Positions 50,942 through 61,703 of a stretch of 64,000 nucleotides of DNA are shown one piece after another. Origin of the DNA: Vibrio cincinnatiensis (GTDB lineage Bacteria; Pseudomonadota; Gammaproteobacteria; Enterobacterales; Vibrionaceae). The first letter of the stretch is position 1. The number at the start of each line of letters is the position of its first letter. The position numbers were made by a program, and so were the translations under genes. The DNA lies in NCBI RefSeq assembly GCF_022113815.1, contig NZ_SGOM01000007.1, positions 1 through 64,000 of the forward strand, written 5' to 3'. Below the pieces are notes generated by a model. The model did not search any database, was not told the DNA's origin, and was given only the letters and a program-made list of their open reading frames with translations.

Positions 50942-52162
50942 TCAGTGTGTCTCTAAAGCGGCAATCGCTTGAATTCGGCGCTGAGTTAACGCTTCTTTGA
51001 TGGCCTTCCCTTGAAACCCCTCGGTAATAATCTGCTGAACATTGACGGTCAATGCCGCCTGATAAGCTTGCTTAAAGAGTTCACTTTGTGGATAAGGTGC
51101 CTCTTCACATCCTAATCGGCCTGCATGATCCGCTTGGCAGCAAAGTAATACCTCATTTAAACGCTCTGGTTTACGCCATACGTCTAATTTGTCGAGTATT
51201 TTGAGTTTGGTGCTGGCTTTTAATTCCGCTGCTCTATGAATGTTTGAGTGCTGCTCACAGACTAATAACGCTAACTCTTTAAACTCATTAGGGATCCGTA
51301 CACGCTCACACAACTGCTTGATAATGCCAATGCCAGTCTGGCAGTGCATTTTATGACTCGGCCATTGCGCTTTGGGGGTTACACCTTTACCTAAGTCATG
51401 AACTTGGGCCGCAAAGCGCACTGTTAAAGAGGGGGAGCGTTGAGCGGCTTGCTGGGCAACCAGTAAAGTATGTATGCCCGTATCGATTTCTGGGTGCCAT
51501 TTTTCGGGCTGTGGTACCCCAAATAGACGATCAAGCTCGGGCAGCACCACGGCGAGTGCGCCACATTCATGGAGTACAGAAAGAAAAACGTCAGGATGTT
51601 GAGTCGCCAATGACTTATGCCACTCTTGCCAAACCCGTTCAGGCGTTAGGTGGCTGAGTTCACCCGATTGAGTGATTTGCTGCATCAATTGTTGCGTTTC
51701 TTTGGCAATGGTAAAACCGAGGTGGGTGAGTTTAGCCGCAAAACGTGCAACACGTAGGACTCGTAGGGGATCTTCGACAAAGGCTGGTGAAACATGACGT
51801 AAGACACGCTGCTCAATATCTTTTTGCCCGCCATAAGGGTCGATCAGTTTGCCTTGTGCGTCTTGTGCCATGGCATTAATGGTTAAATCACGTCGAGCTA
51901 AATCTTCCTCAAGTGACACCTCTTGATCGTAATAGCAGGCAAACCCCGTATAGCCAGCACCAGTTTTTCGTTCAGTGCGTGCTAAGGCGTATTCTTGTTT
52001 TGTTTTTGGGTGCAAGAATACCGGGAAGTCTTTTCCAACGGCTTGATAGCCAGCTTGGAGCATCTGTTCTGGGCTGCTACCCACCACTACCCAATCTTTA
52101 TCATAGACAGGAAGGTTGAGTAATTGATCGCGGATGGCTCCGCCAACTAAGTAAACTTGCAC
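50942..52162 (-). CDS. cca: CCA tRNA nucleotidyltransferase
   Basis: A 406-residue multifunctional enzyme that adds or repairs the tRNA CCA end. The nucleotidyltransferase site reads VYLVGGAIRDQLL with the DKD triad, RRDLTINAMAQD follows, and the HD domain (FAAQVHDLGKG) lies in the C-terminal half. I chose the GTG at 52162, with GGAAGAG upstream, because the protein then aligns with E. coli Cca from VYLVGG on. An ATG at 52198 would add 12 residues. Confidence 0.93.
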   Translation of the reverse strand: MQVYLVGGAIRDQLLNLPVYDKDWVVVGSSPEQMLQAGYQAVGKDFPVFLHPKTKQEYALARTERKTGAGYTGFACYYDQEVSLEEDLARRDLTINAMAQDAQGKLIDPYGGQKDIEQRVLRHVSPAFVEDPLRVLRVARFAAKLTHLGFTIAKETQQLMQQITQSGELSHLTPERVWQEWHKSLATQHPDVFLSVLHECGALAVVLPELDRLFGVPQPEKWHPEIDTGIHTLLVAQQAAQRSPSLTVRFAAQVHDLGKGVTPKAQWPSHKMHCQTGIGIIKQLCERVRIPNEFKELALLVCEQHSNIHRAAELKASTKLKILDKLDVWRKPERLNEVLLCCQADHAGRLGCEEAPYPQSELFKQAYQAALTVNVQQIITEGFQGKAIKEALTQRRIQAIAALETH

Positions 52163-52185
52163 ATCTCTTCCTTCATCGAGCGAGA

Positions 52186-52211
52186 CAAAAACGGCCACCT
52201 GAGGTGACCGT
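52186..52211 (-). terminator. Terminator between ygiM homologue and cca
   Basis: On the minus strand ACGGTCACC pairs with GGTGGCCGT around a three-base loop, followed by five T. It lies 17 bases after the ygiM-like stop. Because cca starts 23 bases downstream, cca would depend on readthrough or another promoter. Confidence 0.75.
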
Positions 52212-52228
52212 AATAAGAAAAATAAAGA

Positions 52229-52837
52229 TTATGCCCACCCAGCTGGGTTACGCTTACGGCGTGGGACAATATGGGGTAAGACTAAGCCAAACAGTAAGCC
52301 GCCACCAGCAACACCGCCCCCATACATAAAGTATTTTAGAAGTAAGTCTTCTTTTTGGGTATCGAGTTTTGCTCGAAGCTCACGAATTTCTGTTTGTGAA
52401 GCGGTTAATTGTTGGCTGATATCACCGTAACTTTTTTCTAAATCGGCAATTTGCTTATTGCGAATTTCGAGTGAATCCACTAATCCCGCTTTTTCACTAT
52501 CGGCATTTTGGCGAGCATTAGCCAATTGGCTTTTTACTTCTTTTAACTCTTTTTCCAGCAGAGGAAGGCGTACTGCCATGCTGATATCTCGAGTGACAAA
52601 GCGGCTTTCCACCCAGCCATTACGGCCTCGACTATCAACAATTTGGCTGTAACCATTTTCTTTATTGGTCGAGAGCAGTTTGACTTTTTCTCCCGCATCA
52701 ATCGAACCAATGATGCGAAATTGATTACTTGGACCTGAATGCATATAAGTAAAGAGTTTATCTGCGATATAGCGGTCTTGAGCGAGCGTTGGTGCAGCCA
52801 ACAAAGAAAATAGCACCATGCAGACGAGTTTTTTCAC
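52229..52837 (-). CDS. ygiM: SH3-domain membrane protein YgiM-like
   Basis: A 202-residue TIGR04211 protein. A signal peptide (about residues 1-19, ending APTLA) is followed by a bacterial SH3 domain (about 22-85), a long coiled-coil (about 90-165) and a C-terminal membrane helix (FMYGGGVAGGGLLFGLVL) with basic residues after it. It therefore faces the periplasm, perhaps to bind peptidoglycan. It is next to cca, as in E. coli. Function is not established. Confidence 0.88.
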   Translation of the reverse strand: MKKLVCMVLFSLLAAPTLAQDRYIADKLFTYMHSGPSNQFRIIGSIDAGEKVKLLSTNKENGYSQIVDSRGRNGWVESRFVTRDISMAVRLPLLEKELKEVKSQLANARQNADSEKAGLVDSLEIRNKQIADLEKSYGDISQQLTASQTEIRELRAKLDTQKEDLLLKYFMYGGGVAGGGLLFGLVLPHIVPRRKRNPAGWA

Positions 52838-52992
52838 GGTTTATCCCTTAGTGATGGTCAATATAGCGATATGAACAAATCATCTCATTGAGAGAGTTGA
52901 GACACAATCTAGTGTCTTTCATGAGAATTTGATCTTCGCTTTAAGGTTTGTTTGGCAGATAGTAAAAACTTTCCGAACTTGGTGCAACCAAG

Positions 52993-53013
52993 AAGGGAGG
53001 CAAAGCCTCCCTT
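52993..53013 (-). terminator. Hairpin downstream of the Pit-type transporter
   Basis: AAGGGAGGC pairs with GCCTCCCTT around three bases. On the minus strand the following bases are TCTTGGTTGC, a poor T run, so this may be a weak terminator for the transporter. Confidence 0.5.
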
Positions 53014-53068
53014 TCTGTGCGTTTGAGTCAATAATGACAAACGACTGACAGTTTTTTTACGTGATGGA

Positions 53069-54328
53069 TTAACCAAACACGGCTTGAATAACATAAAAGA
53101 AAATGACGGCCAGTAAGGCTCCTGCTGGCAAAGTCACAATCCATGATGCAACGATATTACGTACCACGCCTAAATTCAGTGCAGCAATACCACGAGCAAA
53201 ACCAACCCCTAATACCGCCCCGACTAAGGTTTGGGTGGTTGAAATGGGTAAGCCTGTTCCTGACGCTAGTACAACTGTTGATGCTGTTGCTAGCTGAGCG
53301 GCAAAACCTCGGCTTGGCGTTAGCTCGGTAATTCCCGTCCCTACCGTTGCCATTACTTTGTGCCCTAGGGTGGCAAGACCGACCACAATTCCGATTCCAC
53401 CCAGAGGGAGAATCCACCAAGCGATAGTACTTTTACCTGCCACTTGGCCAAGATGCTCCACCGTTGATACGACAGCGGCCAAAGGACCTATCGCATTGGC
53501 TACATCATTGGAGCCGTGAGCAAACGCCATGGCACAGGCGGTAATCACCATCAAGACAGAGAAAATACGTTCAACGCTGGAAAAACCGGGGTTATCATCG
53601 GTATTCGAAAAACGCTTATAGATATAAAGGTATCCTAAAGCCATTACGATGGCAGAGACGGCAATTGAGCAGAGCCAAGCTTCTGAACTCGTCAGGTGTA
53701 AGCCAATATGTTTTAAGCCTTTTTTAATGGTTACTAAGGCGATTACCATGGTGGTAATGAACATATAGACTGGCACAAACCGTTTGGCATTGATCAGTGG
53801 AGTTTCTGTATCAAAAATAAGCCGCTGTGCACTGACAAAAATAGCATAGGCCAGCAAACCGGAAATGAATGGGGTAATGATCCAGCTACCCACGATGCCT
53901 TGTACTGAACTCCAATCCACAGCCTCAGTGCCTACTGATACCGAGGCAAAACCGATAATGGCACCGATAATCGAGTGAGTGGTAGACACCGGCCATCCCA
54001 TATAAGAAGCCAGTAAGAGCCATGTGCCAGCGGCAAGCAGAGAAGACATCATGCCATACACAAGCAATTCGGGTTGGTCAACAAAGAGCGCGGGTTCGAT
54101 CACGCCTTTACGAATGGTGTCGGTGACTTCTCCTCCCGCTAAGTAAGCGCCAGCAAATTCAAAAATCATCGCAATGATGATGGCTTGTTTGACGGTGAGG
54201 GCTTTTGAGCCAACGGATGTGCCCATCGCATTGGCGACATCATTCGCCCCAATACCTATGGCCATTAATAAACCGAAGATCGCTGCAACAAGAATCAGGA
54301 CTGTGCCGTAGTTCGCAAGGATATCCAT
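53069..54328 (-). CDS. Inorganic phosphate transporter, Pit family
   Basis: A 419-residue permease with about ten membrane helices. The two repeated GANDVAN signatures of the Pit family are present: GIGANDVANAMGTSVGSKAL near residue 26 and AHGSNDVANAIGPLAAV in the C-terminal half. It should carry phosphate with protons or sodium. I chose the ATG at 54328 (MDILANYG), with AGG 7 bases upstream, over an ATG 29 codons earlier. The DUF47 partner gene precedes it. Confidence 0.92.
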   Translation of the reverse strand: MDILANYGTVLILVAAIFGLLMAIGIGANDVANAMGTSVGSKALTVKQAIIIAMIFEFAGAYLAGGEVTDTIRKGVIEPALFVDQPELLVYGMMSSLLAAGTWLLLASYMGWPVSTTHSIIGAIIGFASVSVGTEAVDWSSVQGIVGSWIITPFISGLLAYAIFVSAQRLIFDTETPLINAKRFVPVYMFITTMVIALVTIKKGLKHIGLHLTSSEAWLCSIAVSAIVMALGYLYIYKRFSNTDDNPGFSSVERIFSVLMVITACAMAFAHGSNDVANAIGPLAAVVSTVEHLGQVAGKSTIAWWILPLGGIGIVVGLATLGHKVMATVGTGITELTPSRGFAAQLATASTVVLASGTGLPISTTQTLVGAVLGVGFARGIAALNLGVVRNIVASWIVTLPAGALLAVIFFYVIQAVFG

Positions 54329-54471
54329 CGTAATACCTAGTTGTTGATAACAAGCGGAGTAAAATCGTAGTACTTTTTCGGCACGAAAAATCCCATCAGC
54401 GAGAACAATAATCAACGCCTAAACTGTGATGGTACGATTAATACTCTTAGTTATTTGGTTAACTTTATGAT

Positions 54472-55152
54472 TTAAGAGCGAGACAGCATGACTTCAAGCC
54501 GTGCGCCAACGCGCTGAGCTTGATCGGCAATACCACCAACCCATTCAAAAATTTTGTATAAGAACATGACATCAATAGGATTCATTTTTGACTCCATAGC
54601 CATTAATTGTTGGCGAAGTCGAATTTGCATCGCATCGGTGTCATCCTCGATCACATCCAGTTGATTGATCATTTCCGCCACGAGAGTGACTTCACGACCT
54701 TTAAATCCGGTTTCCAATAACTCGTCGAGTTCATTGATGACTTTCTGCGCCTGTTTCGCGGCATCAAGACAGCGATTCACATAAGCGATGAAGTTTTCTT
54801 GGAGAGGTTCAGGGACAATAAGCTGACGACCATAAACACGGCCTGCAATATCTTTAGCAAGATTGGCCAGTTTATCTTGTTGAGTGAGAAGCTCAAGCAT
54901 GTCAGTCCGATCCACCGGCATAAACAAACCACGAGGAAGTTTTAGACGGATTTCACGTTTTAACACGTCGGCCTCTTTCTCTAGATGAGAAATCTGTGCG
55001 CGTATCTCTTCCGCTTTCTCCCAATCACCTTGAGCACAAACCTCAAAGAAATTGACTAAGTGAGAACAGCATTCATTGACACACACAACGTGTCGTTGCA
55101 AAGGTTTAATAGGGGACTTTGCAAATAACCCCATAATGGTATTTACTGGCAT
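54472..55152 (-). CDS. DUF47/TIGR00153 PhoU-like protein
   Basis: A 226-residue helical protein related to PhoU. The N-terminal MPVNTIMGLFAKSPIKPL and the mid region RDMLELL-like stretch (RTDMLELLTQQDK) are typical. In this family it sits beside Pit-type phosphate transporters and is thought to regulate them. I chose the ATG at 55152; an ATG two codons upstream lies closer to the AGG. The transporter gene follows 143 bases later on the same strand. Confidence 0.88.
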   Translation of the reverse strand: MPVNTIMGLFAKSPIKPLQRHVVCVNECCSHLVNFFEVCAQGDWEKAEEIRAQISHLEKEADVLKREIRLKLPRGLFMPVDRTDMLELLTQQDKLANLAKDIAGRVYGRQLIVPEPLQENFIAYVNRCLDAAKQAQKVINELDELLETGFKGREVTLVAEMINQLDVIEDDTDAMQIRLRQQLMAMESKMNPIDVMFLYKIFEWVGGIADQAQRVGARLEVMLSRS

Positions 55153-55357
55153 GGTCATTCAACCTAATAGCTATAACCTAAAAAGAACATATACCATATT
55201 ATGGCGAAATGTTGAGCGTTGGCTATAAAGGCGCGCATGTTAACCCATTAATTGGCGCATTAAAACTGTTTTAGATCATCTATCGGTCGATATTTCTCTC
55301 TTGCCCCGCTGCCTTTTAGGCAATATCCTGTCGCTATCTGCTGCGAAAGGTATAAGT

Positions 55358-56875
55358 ATGGAAACCGAAATAGAACTGAAGTTTTTTGTTTCTCCAGATT
55401 TTTCAGAGGTTTTACGCAGTAAAATTTCTGAAATCAAAGTACTTCAGCACAGTTGTCGAGAATTAGGGAACACCTATTTTGATTCTGCCGATAACTGGTT
55501 ACGTCAACACGATATAGGGCTACGAATTCGTCGTTTTGATGAGGTATATGTACAAACCGTCAAAACGGCGGGACGAGTGGTGGCTGGGCTACACCAACGA
55601 CCTGAATACAATGCGGAGCATTGTAGCAATGATCCCGATCTCTCCCTTCATCCTGCAGATATCTGGCCAGATGGGCGAGAGGTGATAGATTTACAAGCGC
55701 AACTATTGCCTTTATTTGCGACGAATTTCACTCGAGAGCAGTGGCTAGTCGGGATGGCTGATGGTAGCCAAATAGAAGTGGCTTTTGACCAAGGCGTGGT
55801 ACAAGCAGGGGCGAATCAAGCGCCGATCTGCGAAGTTGAACTTGAGTTAAAATCAGGGCAAACGGATGCGTTGTTTGTACTGGCTCGCCATTTAAGCGAT
55901 CAAGGTGGAATGCGTTTAGGTAACTTGAGTAAGGCGGCGCGAGGCTATCGTTTAGCGGCTGATTATTCGGGAGATGAGGTTCAACCATTGAGTCTGGTGA
56001 ACACGCAAAATGATGATACGGTTGAGTCCTGCTTTATTCGCTCTTTAGAGCATGCTTTGTCTCACTGGCATTATCATGAGCAAATTTATACCGAACAAGA
56101 CTCGATTGCAGCCCTACATGAAATCAGTCATGCGATTAGCTTTATTCGTCAGTTATTGACGGTTTATGGTGGAATTGTTCCACGTCGTGCCAGTGCGATT
56201 TTACGTCAAGAGCTGAAATGGCTTGAAGGTGAACTGGTGTGGTTAAAGCATTACGACTATCTGGATGACTTACTGAAAGATAAAGGTTATGCGCTGCGTA
56301 AGTTAGAGGCCCGCAAATTTTTGGTGGCAGAGTTAAAACAGCGTCAAGAAGAGCTTCCGCAGCGAGAAGAATCGCTCAAGTTACTTCATTCGGCTCGCTA
56401 TACGGGGCTATTACTGGATCTTAGTCGCTGGATTCTAACCCGAGGTTGGCAGCCATTTTTGGACGAGAAAGCTCGTGAACGAATGGCGAGAAATATCCGA
56501 GGCTTTTCCGTTAAGCAGCTTGAACGTGCTTGGGCTGAACTTATGGAAGTCTTTCCTCCAGAGCAAACATTATCCAGCCAAGAATATATTGATCAACAGT
56601 ATCGGTTGATGCGAAGCCTTTATACCGGAATCGGTTTTGCCCGTTTGTATGATGCAGAAAAGCGGTTAGCATTTCGAATGCCATGGGCTGATTTGCTACA
56701 CGGTATTGATGATCTGCTCACACTTAAGACATTAGAAAAGCTGCTTGATACACTGCAAGCGGAAGATCAAGAACAGGTAAATCGGTGGTTGATTCGTCAA
56801 GAGAACTCGATCTTGCACGCGATGGAACAAACTCGAATTATTGGTGTAGAAACGCCACCTTACTGGCGTGAGTAG
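55358..56875 (+). CDS. ygiF: CYTH-CHAD triphosphatase YgiF-like
   Basis: A 505-residue protein with an N-terminal CYTH domain. Its ETEIELK metal-binding motif is at residues 2-8, and a C-terminal CHAD domain runs from about 225. E. coli YgiF hydrolyses inorganic triphosphate, and CHAD domains are linked to polyphosphate binding. I chose the ATG at 55358, with AAAGG upstream; the earlier frame from 55301 is not conserved. In E. coli glnE follows directly; here a chemotaxis gene is in between. Confidence 0.92.
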   Translation: METEIELKFFVSPDFSEVLRSKISEIKVLQHSCRELGNTYFDSADNWLRQHDIGLRIRRFDEVYVQTVKTAGRVVAGLHQRPEYNAEHCSNDPDLSLHPADIWPDGREVIDLQAQLLPLFATNFTREQWLVGMADGSQIEVAFDQGVVQAGANQAPICEVELELKSGQTDALFVLARHLSDQGGMRLGNLSKAARGYRLAADYSGDEVQPLSLVNTQNDDTVESCFIRSLEHALSHWHYHEQIYTEQDSIAALHEISHAISFIRQLLTVYGGIVPRRASAILRQELKWLEGELVWLKHYDYLDDLLKDKGYALRKLEARKFLVAELKQRQEELPQREESLKLLHSARYTGLLLDLSRWILTRGWQPFLDEKARERMARNIRGFSVKQLERAWAELMEVFPPEQTLSSQEYIDQQYRLMRSLYTGIGFARLYDAEKRLAFRMPWADLLHGIDDLLTLKTLEKLLDTLQAEDQEQVNRWLIRQENSILHAMEQTRIIGVETPPYWRE

Positions 56876-56886
56876 CTTGTCAAAAT

Positions 56887-56926
56887 AAAAGGCAGAGGCG
56901 TTTTTGTTGCTCCTCTGCCTTTTTTC
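56887..56926 (+). terminator. Terminator of ygiF
   Basis: AAAAGGCAGAGG pairs with CCTCTGCCTTTT around a 13-base loop, followed by TTCTT. It lies 11 bases after ygiF. Confidence 0.93.
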
Positions 56927-57414
56927 TTCCAATTCTAGCTTTTATATCAAAATCACCTTTTGTAGCAATCTTTGCTCTTAATCTGTGAAATAAATAATAC
57001 GGAATCGCTTTGCTTTATTGAGGGAGCTTTTGCTTATTCTGTCTCTCCAATCCGTTTTTTATCTTACTCACTGGGGCTTTGAACCCCCGCAAGAAAACAT
57101 CGACTCAGATCACAATTGGTGTACGTGAGTGGGCAAATGGTTTGTAGAGTTTCCATACTTAGTCGATAGAGACAGTGATCGAGTCATGATTTTGTGTCTA
57201 TTTTTCAATTTAAATTTCGAGCAGTAATAGACAATCCGCTTGAGATCACAAATCACGTCATCAATGATCGAATTAGCGATATTCCACTCATCGATGGTGA
57301 TTGGTTTTTGATACTATTATTTTCATACGAGGCTCGAAATAATTCATGTTATCGATAATACCTTCGATATACAGCATGAAAAAACTGACATTTAGACGGA
57401 GTGGAGAACGGACA
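56927..57414. other. Gene-free region upstream of the chemotaxis gene
   Basis: About 490 bases with no gene I can support. A GGGG-CTTTGAA-CCCC hairpin lies at 57077-57091. GATCACAA occurs at 57107 and 57244, resembling half-sites for CRP, but no convincing two-part site is visible. It is AT-rich near the 3' end and probably holds the promoter of the downstream gene. Confidence 0.4.
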
Positions 57415-58671
57415 ATGGCGAGGATAGCATTTAAACCGTGGGAACGGGTTATCACAGATGTACGTCTGATACCAAAGATGGTTATGCTGATGATATTCAG
57501 TACCTTATTGGTGATAGCTAAACAGTTATGGGATGCTAGCCTGTTCTATGACTCCTTATTAGCCGCGACTCAAAATATGGACGTTGCTCAGCAGCATTAT
57601 GATGCCTATTTAGTGCAAGTGGCCTGGCAAACCGGGTTAATGATCGTGGTCTTTGTTGCGCTGCTTATGTTTGCAGCACGGGTCATGCTTCGTCAAACTC
57701 AATTTCTTAGTGAGTCTATCAAGCAAATGGCTCAGCGAGATTTATCTCAGCCGATTGTGATGGAATGTAAGGATGAATATGGGGATGTGGCTCGAGAACT
57801 TGAGATCACCCGCCATCAACTGCAAGAACTGATCAAAGTACAGATCAACACGTCACAAGAGCTGACTGCCTTGACAGAAGTAATGACCATCAGCATGTCT
57901 GAAACCAAAGATTCAGCGCAAGAAGAGTTTAATGAGATTGATCAGCTTGCCACTGCGATGAGTGAAATGTCTTCTACGGTACAAACCGTTGCTGAACATG
58001 CCCAAAATGCCTCTTCATTGACAGAAAATACGTCACAACAAGCGAAGACTGGGCAACAGTTTGTACAAAAAACCATTAGTAAGATAGATCAACTGTCTAA
58101 AGATATTGCTGCCTCGGCTGCTGCGGTCAATCAAGTTGAAGAACGAGTTATTGCTATTGGTAGTGTCGTGGGGACCATTCAAGGCATTTCAGAACAAACC
58201 AACTTACTTGCGTTGAATGCAGCCATTGAAGCAGCTCGTGCTGGCGAGGCTGGGCGGGGGTTTGCTGTCGTGGCGGATGAAGTGCGGAATTTGGCTCAAC
58301 GGACTCAATCGGCAACGGTCGAGATCCAAGACATGATTTCTCAGCTACAAAGCAGTGCTAATTCTGCGGTCGATTTAATGGAAAAAAGTGTAGTAGAAGC
58401 TGCGGATGGTGTGGAATTGGTGACCAACGCGGGGAGTGAGCTAGATGGTATCGTGCTCCAAGTCCAACAAATTAATGACATGAACTTCCAAATTGCTACT
58501 GCCGCTGAGCAGCAAAGTAGTGTTGCAGAAGAGATGAACCAAAACTTAACCAATGTGCGTGAGTTGGTTGAAGCTTCCGTTACCGTGGTGAGTGAGTTAC
58601 TTGAAACCTCTGAAATCATGCAAAACAATGCGGAAGAGCTGGATAGTAAGATTACCGTCTTTAAGGTGTGA
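57415..58671 (+). CDS. Methyl-accepting chemotaxis protein
   Basis: A 418-residue receptor. Two membrane helices at about residues 22-40 and 78-98 enclose a short periplasmic loop of about 38 residues, so the ligand is probably not bound by a classical sensor domain. The HAMP-like segment (about 100-145) and the signalling domain follow, with the conserved tip [34 protein letters not shown]. The start is at the ATG at 57415 (MARIAFKPW), with GGAG 8 bases upstream; an upstream ATG at 57346 is less likely. A terminator follows. Confidence 0.93.
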   Translation: MARIAFKPWERVITDVRLIPKMVMLMIFSTLLVIAKQLWDASLFYDSLLAATQNMDVAQQHYDAYLVQVAWQTGLMIVVFVALLMFAARVMLRQTQFLSESIKQMAQRDLSQPIVMECKDEYGDVARELEITRHQLQELIKVQINTSQELTALTEVMTISMSETKDSAQEEFNEIDQLATAMSEMSSTVQTVAEHAQNASSLTENTSQQAKTGQQFVQKTISKIDQLSKDIAASAAAVNQVEERVIAIGSVVGTIQGISEQTNLLALNAAIEAARAGEAGRGFAVVADEVRNLAQRTQSATVEIQDMISQLQSSANSAVDLMEKSVVEAADGVELVTNAGSELDGIVLQVQQINDMNFQIATAAEQQSSVAEEMNQNLTNVRELVEASVTVVSELLETSEIMQNNAEELDSKITVFKV

Positions 58672-58694
58672 CCTTCTCCATTCATTAGTCAATA

Positions 58695-58733
58695 AAAAAC
58701 GCTCACTTGTTTAAGGTGGGCGTTTTTATTTTT
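58695..58733 (+). terminator. Terminator of the chemotaxis gene
   Basis: AAAAACGC and GCGTTTTT pair, with a partly paired inner part (TCACTT/AAGGTG), followed by ATTTTT. It lies 24 bases after the gene. Confidence 0.88.
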
Positions 58734-58792
58734 ACCGGACTGGGATAAAGTGATCGTCTTGGGTTTTCCCAGTAAGCAGACAAGGATGAACC

Positions 58793-61639
58793 ATGCCATT
58801 ACCCCAACCGTTAGAAGAGCAGGCTGAACGATACTATCAGCAACTTCTTACTCAACATTGCGTTATCGCCACCTGGCCTCAACCATTGCTCAACACACTA
58901 CGTACTTTGCTTGGTTTGAGTCCTTTTATTGCCGAAGTCCTGCTGCGTGATGAGCTTTTATGCCAAGAACTCCCCCAAAGACTACAAGAAAAGCAACGGA
59001 GCTCGGCTTATCGTCAGCAATTAAATCAATTACTTTCATCGTGTGGGGATGATGCTTGTGGCCAGCGTATTTTGCGCCAGTTCCGTAACCGAGAAATGGT
59101 CTATATCGCTTGGCGTGATTTTCTAGCGGATTGGTCATTAGAAGAGAGTCTTGCTCACCTGTCTGAACTGGCTGAAGCGCTTATTTTTGAAACCTATCAA
59201 TGGCAGTACGCACAATGTTGTCAAGAGTGGGGAATCCCTTGTAATGCCCAGGGGCAAGCCCAACCAATGTTAATTATTGGCATGGGAAAATTGGGGGGGG
59301 GTGAGCTAAATTTTTCCTCTGATATTGATTTAATTTTTACCTATCCGGAGAACGGTCAAACTCAAGGGGCTAGACGTTCAATTGATAACGCTCAATTTTT
59401 TACTCGTCTTGGCCAACGTATTATCAAAATGCTCGATCAGCAGACATTTGATGGTTTTTGTTACCGAGTCGATATGCGTTTACGTCCCTTTGGAGAGAGC
59501 GGTCCTTTGGTGATGAGCTATGCCGCACTGGAAGATTATTACCAAGAGCAAGGGCGTGATTGGGAGCGCTATGCCATGGTAAAAGCGCGGGTTATGGGCT
59601 GTGAAATGTACGAACAGTATCAAGAGCTGCGTCAAATGTTGCGTCCTTTTGTGTTCCGCCGTTATATCGATTTTAGTGCTATTCAGTCATTGCGCAGAAT
59701 GAAGTCGATGATACGCAGTGAAGTCCGTCGGCGAGGGTTAAGTAACAATATCAAGTTAGGCGCGGGGGGGATTCGAGAAATCGAGTTTATCGCACAAGTT
59801 TTTCAATTGATTCGAGGCGGACGAGAGCCCAGTTTGCGCCACCGAGGCTTGCTAGAAACACTACAAGCGATTGGTGAATTGGAATTACTGACCTCAGATC
59901 AAATCGAGCAACTGACGGGCGCTTACCGTTTTTTACGTCGGCTAGAAAATATACTGCAAGCGATAGAAGATAAACAAACTCAAACGTTACCGGATAAAAG
60001 CGATGATCAACTGCGGCTAACTTTCGCAATGGGGTATTACTCTTGGGAGGCGTTAACTGAGCAAATACAGTTGGAAATGGCCCGCGTGCATCAGGTCTTT
60101 GTCGCTCTTATTGGTGAAGAGGAAGACGAAGACGATCACCTCATTGCTCAACATTTTCATGAGCTTTGGGATATGGCCCATAAACCAGAGGTTGTTGTTC
60201 ATATTGTGGAGCACGATTTGGCGCTTTCGGATCCTGAAACGGTGGCAAATACTTGTATTGATTTTAAGCAGGATCTCGCAAAAAAAACCATCGGTCCACG
60301 AGGACGGGAAGTGCTGAACCGTTTGATGCCCAAAGTTTATCAGGTGATTTTTTTACATCCAGAAGCCCAGTTTGGCTTAGCCAGAGTGCTTTCTTTACTC
60401 AATCGTATTGCGACGCGTACCACCTATTTAGAGTTGCTGGATGAATATCCTGCAGCACTGAACCAACTGGTTCGTCTATGTACTGCCAGCCCGATGATTT
60501 CAGAGCAGTTAGCGCGTTATCCTATTTTGTTAGATGAGTTGATTGATCCACAGCAGCTTTATCATCCGATTGCGCTAGAGAGCTATAAAACCGAGTTGCG
60601 TGATTTTCTGGCTCGGATTCCTGAAGAGGATATGGAGCAGCAAATGGAAGCGCTGCGTCAGTTCAAGCAAATCTGTATTTTAAAAATTGCTGCGGCAGAT
60701 ATTGCAGGTGTATTGCCAGTCATGAAGGTCAGTGATCATCTCACCTATTTAGCGGAAGCCATCGTAGAAGCTGTGATTCATCAGGCATGGTTACAAGTGA
60801 GCGCGAAATATGGAGTGCCGGATCATCTTGCTGAACGAGAAGGAAAAGGGTTCGCAGTCATCGGCTACGGTAAAGTTGGGGGGTGGGAACTAGGCTACAA
60901 CTCAGATTTAGATATTGTTTTTGTGCATGATTGCCCCACTTCCTCTATGACGGATGGTAAGAAATCGATCGATGGTCGCCAATTTTATTTGCGCCTCGCT
61001 CAGCGAGTGATTCACTTATTTTCAACACGTACCACTTCTGGCATTTTATATGAAGTAGACACCCGGTTGCGTCCTTCAGGTGCCTCTGGGTTATTGGTTT
61101 CCCCCTTAGATGCCTTTGCTACTTATCAGAAAGAAGAAGCATGGACATGGGAGCATCAAGCTTTAGTCCGTGCTCGCATGATTTATGGCGATATGCCCTT
61201 ACAACACAATTTTAATCAGCTAAGACATACCATTTTATCTTTACCGCGAGATCAAGAAACGCTGAAACAACAAGTGATTGAAATGCGGAAAAAAATGCGC
61301 CAGCACTTAGGCAGTAAAAAAGCAGGACGCTTTATGCTCAAACAAGATGAAGGGGGCATTGCCGATATTGAATTTTTAGCGCAATACTGGGTGTTGTTAT
61401 ATAGCCATCAGTTGCCGAAGTTAACTCGTTGGTCTGACAATGTGCGTATTTTTGAATCTTTGATCAAACTGGGTGTTTTGGATGAATCTTCTGCAATGGC
61501 TCTTACTCATGCCTATACCTGTATGCGCGACCAGATCCATCATCGTAATTTACTTAATTTAGAGGCTGATGTTGATGGAGGAAAGTTTATTGATGAACGG
61601 AAAATTGTGACACAAATTTGGCATCAGTGGCTGGGGTGA
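58793..61639 (+). CDS. glnE: Glutamine synthetase adenylyltransferase/removase
   Basis: A 948-residue bifunctional enzyme. The N-terminal half carries the deadenylase site ([18 protein letters not shown]) and the C-terminal half the adenylase site ([20 protein letters not shown]). It regulates glutamine synthetase in response to PII. The first site contains a run of nine G (59293-59301), and a seven-G run occurs at 59764-59770; both are intact in frame. It lies upstream of hldE, as in E. coli. Confidence 0.97.
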   Translation: MPLPQPLEEQAERYYQQLLTQHCVIATWPQPLLNTLRTLLGLSPFIAEVLLRDELLCQELPQRLQEKQRSSAYRQQLNQLLSSCGDDACGQRILRQFRNREMVYIAWRDFLADWSLEESLAHLSELAEALIFETYQWQYAQCCQEWGIPCNAQGQAQPMLIIGMGKLGGGELNFSSDIDLIFTYPENGQTQGARRSIDNAQFFTRLGQRIIKMLDQQTFDGFCYRVDMRLRPFGESGPLVMSYAALEDYYQEQGRDWERYAMVKARVMGCEMYEQYQELRQMLRPFVFRRYIDFSAIQSLRRMKSMIRSEVRRRGLSNNIKLGAGGIREIEFIAQVFQLIRGGREPSLRHRGLLETLQAIGELELLTSDQIEQLTGAYRFLRRLENILQAIEDKQTQTLPDKSDDQLRLTFAMGYYSWEALTEQIQLEMARVHQVFVALIGEEEDEDDHLIAQHFHELWDMAHKPEVVVHIVEHDLALSDPETVANTCIDFKQDLAKKTIGPRGREVLNRLMPKVYQVIFLHPEAQFGLARVLSLLNRIATRTTYLELLDEYPAALNQLVRLCTASPMISEQLARYPILLDELIDPQQLYHPIALESYKTELRDFLARIPEEDMEQQMEALRQFKQICILKIAAADIAGVLPVMKVSDHLTYLAEAIVEAVIHQAWLQVSAKYGVPDHLAEREGKGFAVIGYGKVGGWELGYNSDLDIVFVHDCPTSSMTDGKKSIDGRQFYLRLAQRVIHLFSTRTTSGILYEVDTRLRPSGASGLLVSPLDAFATYQKEEAWTWEHQALVRARMIYGDMPLQHNFNQLRHTILSLPRDQETLKQQVIEMRKKMRQHLGSKKAGRFMLKQDEGGIADIEFLAQYWVLLYSHQLPKLTRWSDNVRIFESLIKLGVLDESSAMALTHAYTCMRDQIHHRNLLNLEADVDGGKFIDERKIVTQIWHQWLG

Positions 61640-61703
61640 AATCTTTAGCGACTCAAAGGCCTGTGCTACACTGCGCGACGAGATTAATAGTGGAGATTCC
61701 ATA

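Noticed and set aside
52909..53094. 61-codon minus-strand ORF overlapping the end of the Pit transporter
   Set aside because: Overlaps a hairpin and the transporter's 3' end, with no family features.
56927..57414. Riboswitch upstream of the chemotaxis gene, such as a c-di-GMP (GEMM) type
   Set aside because: I looked for the GEMM core and did not find it; only a small GGGG/CCCC hairpin is present.
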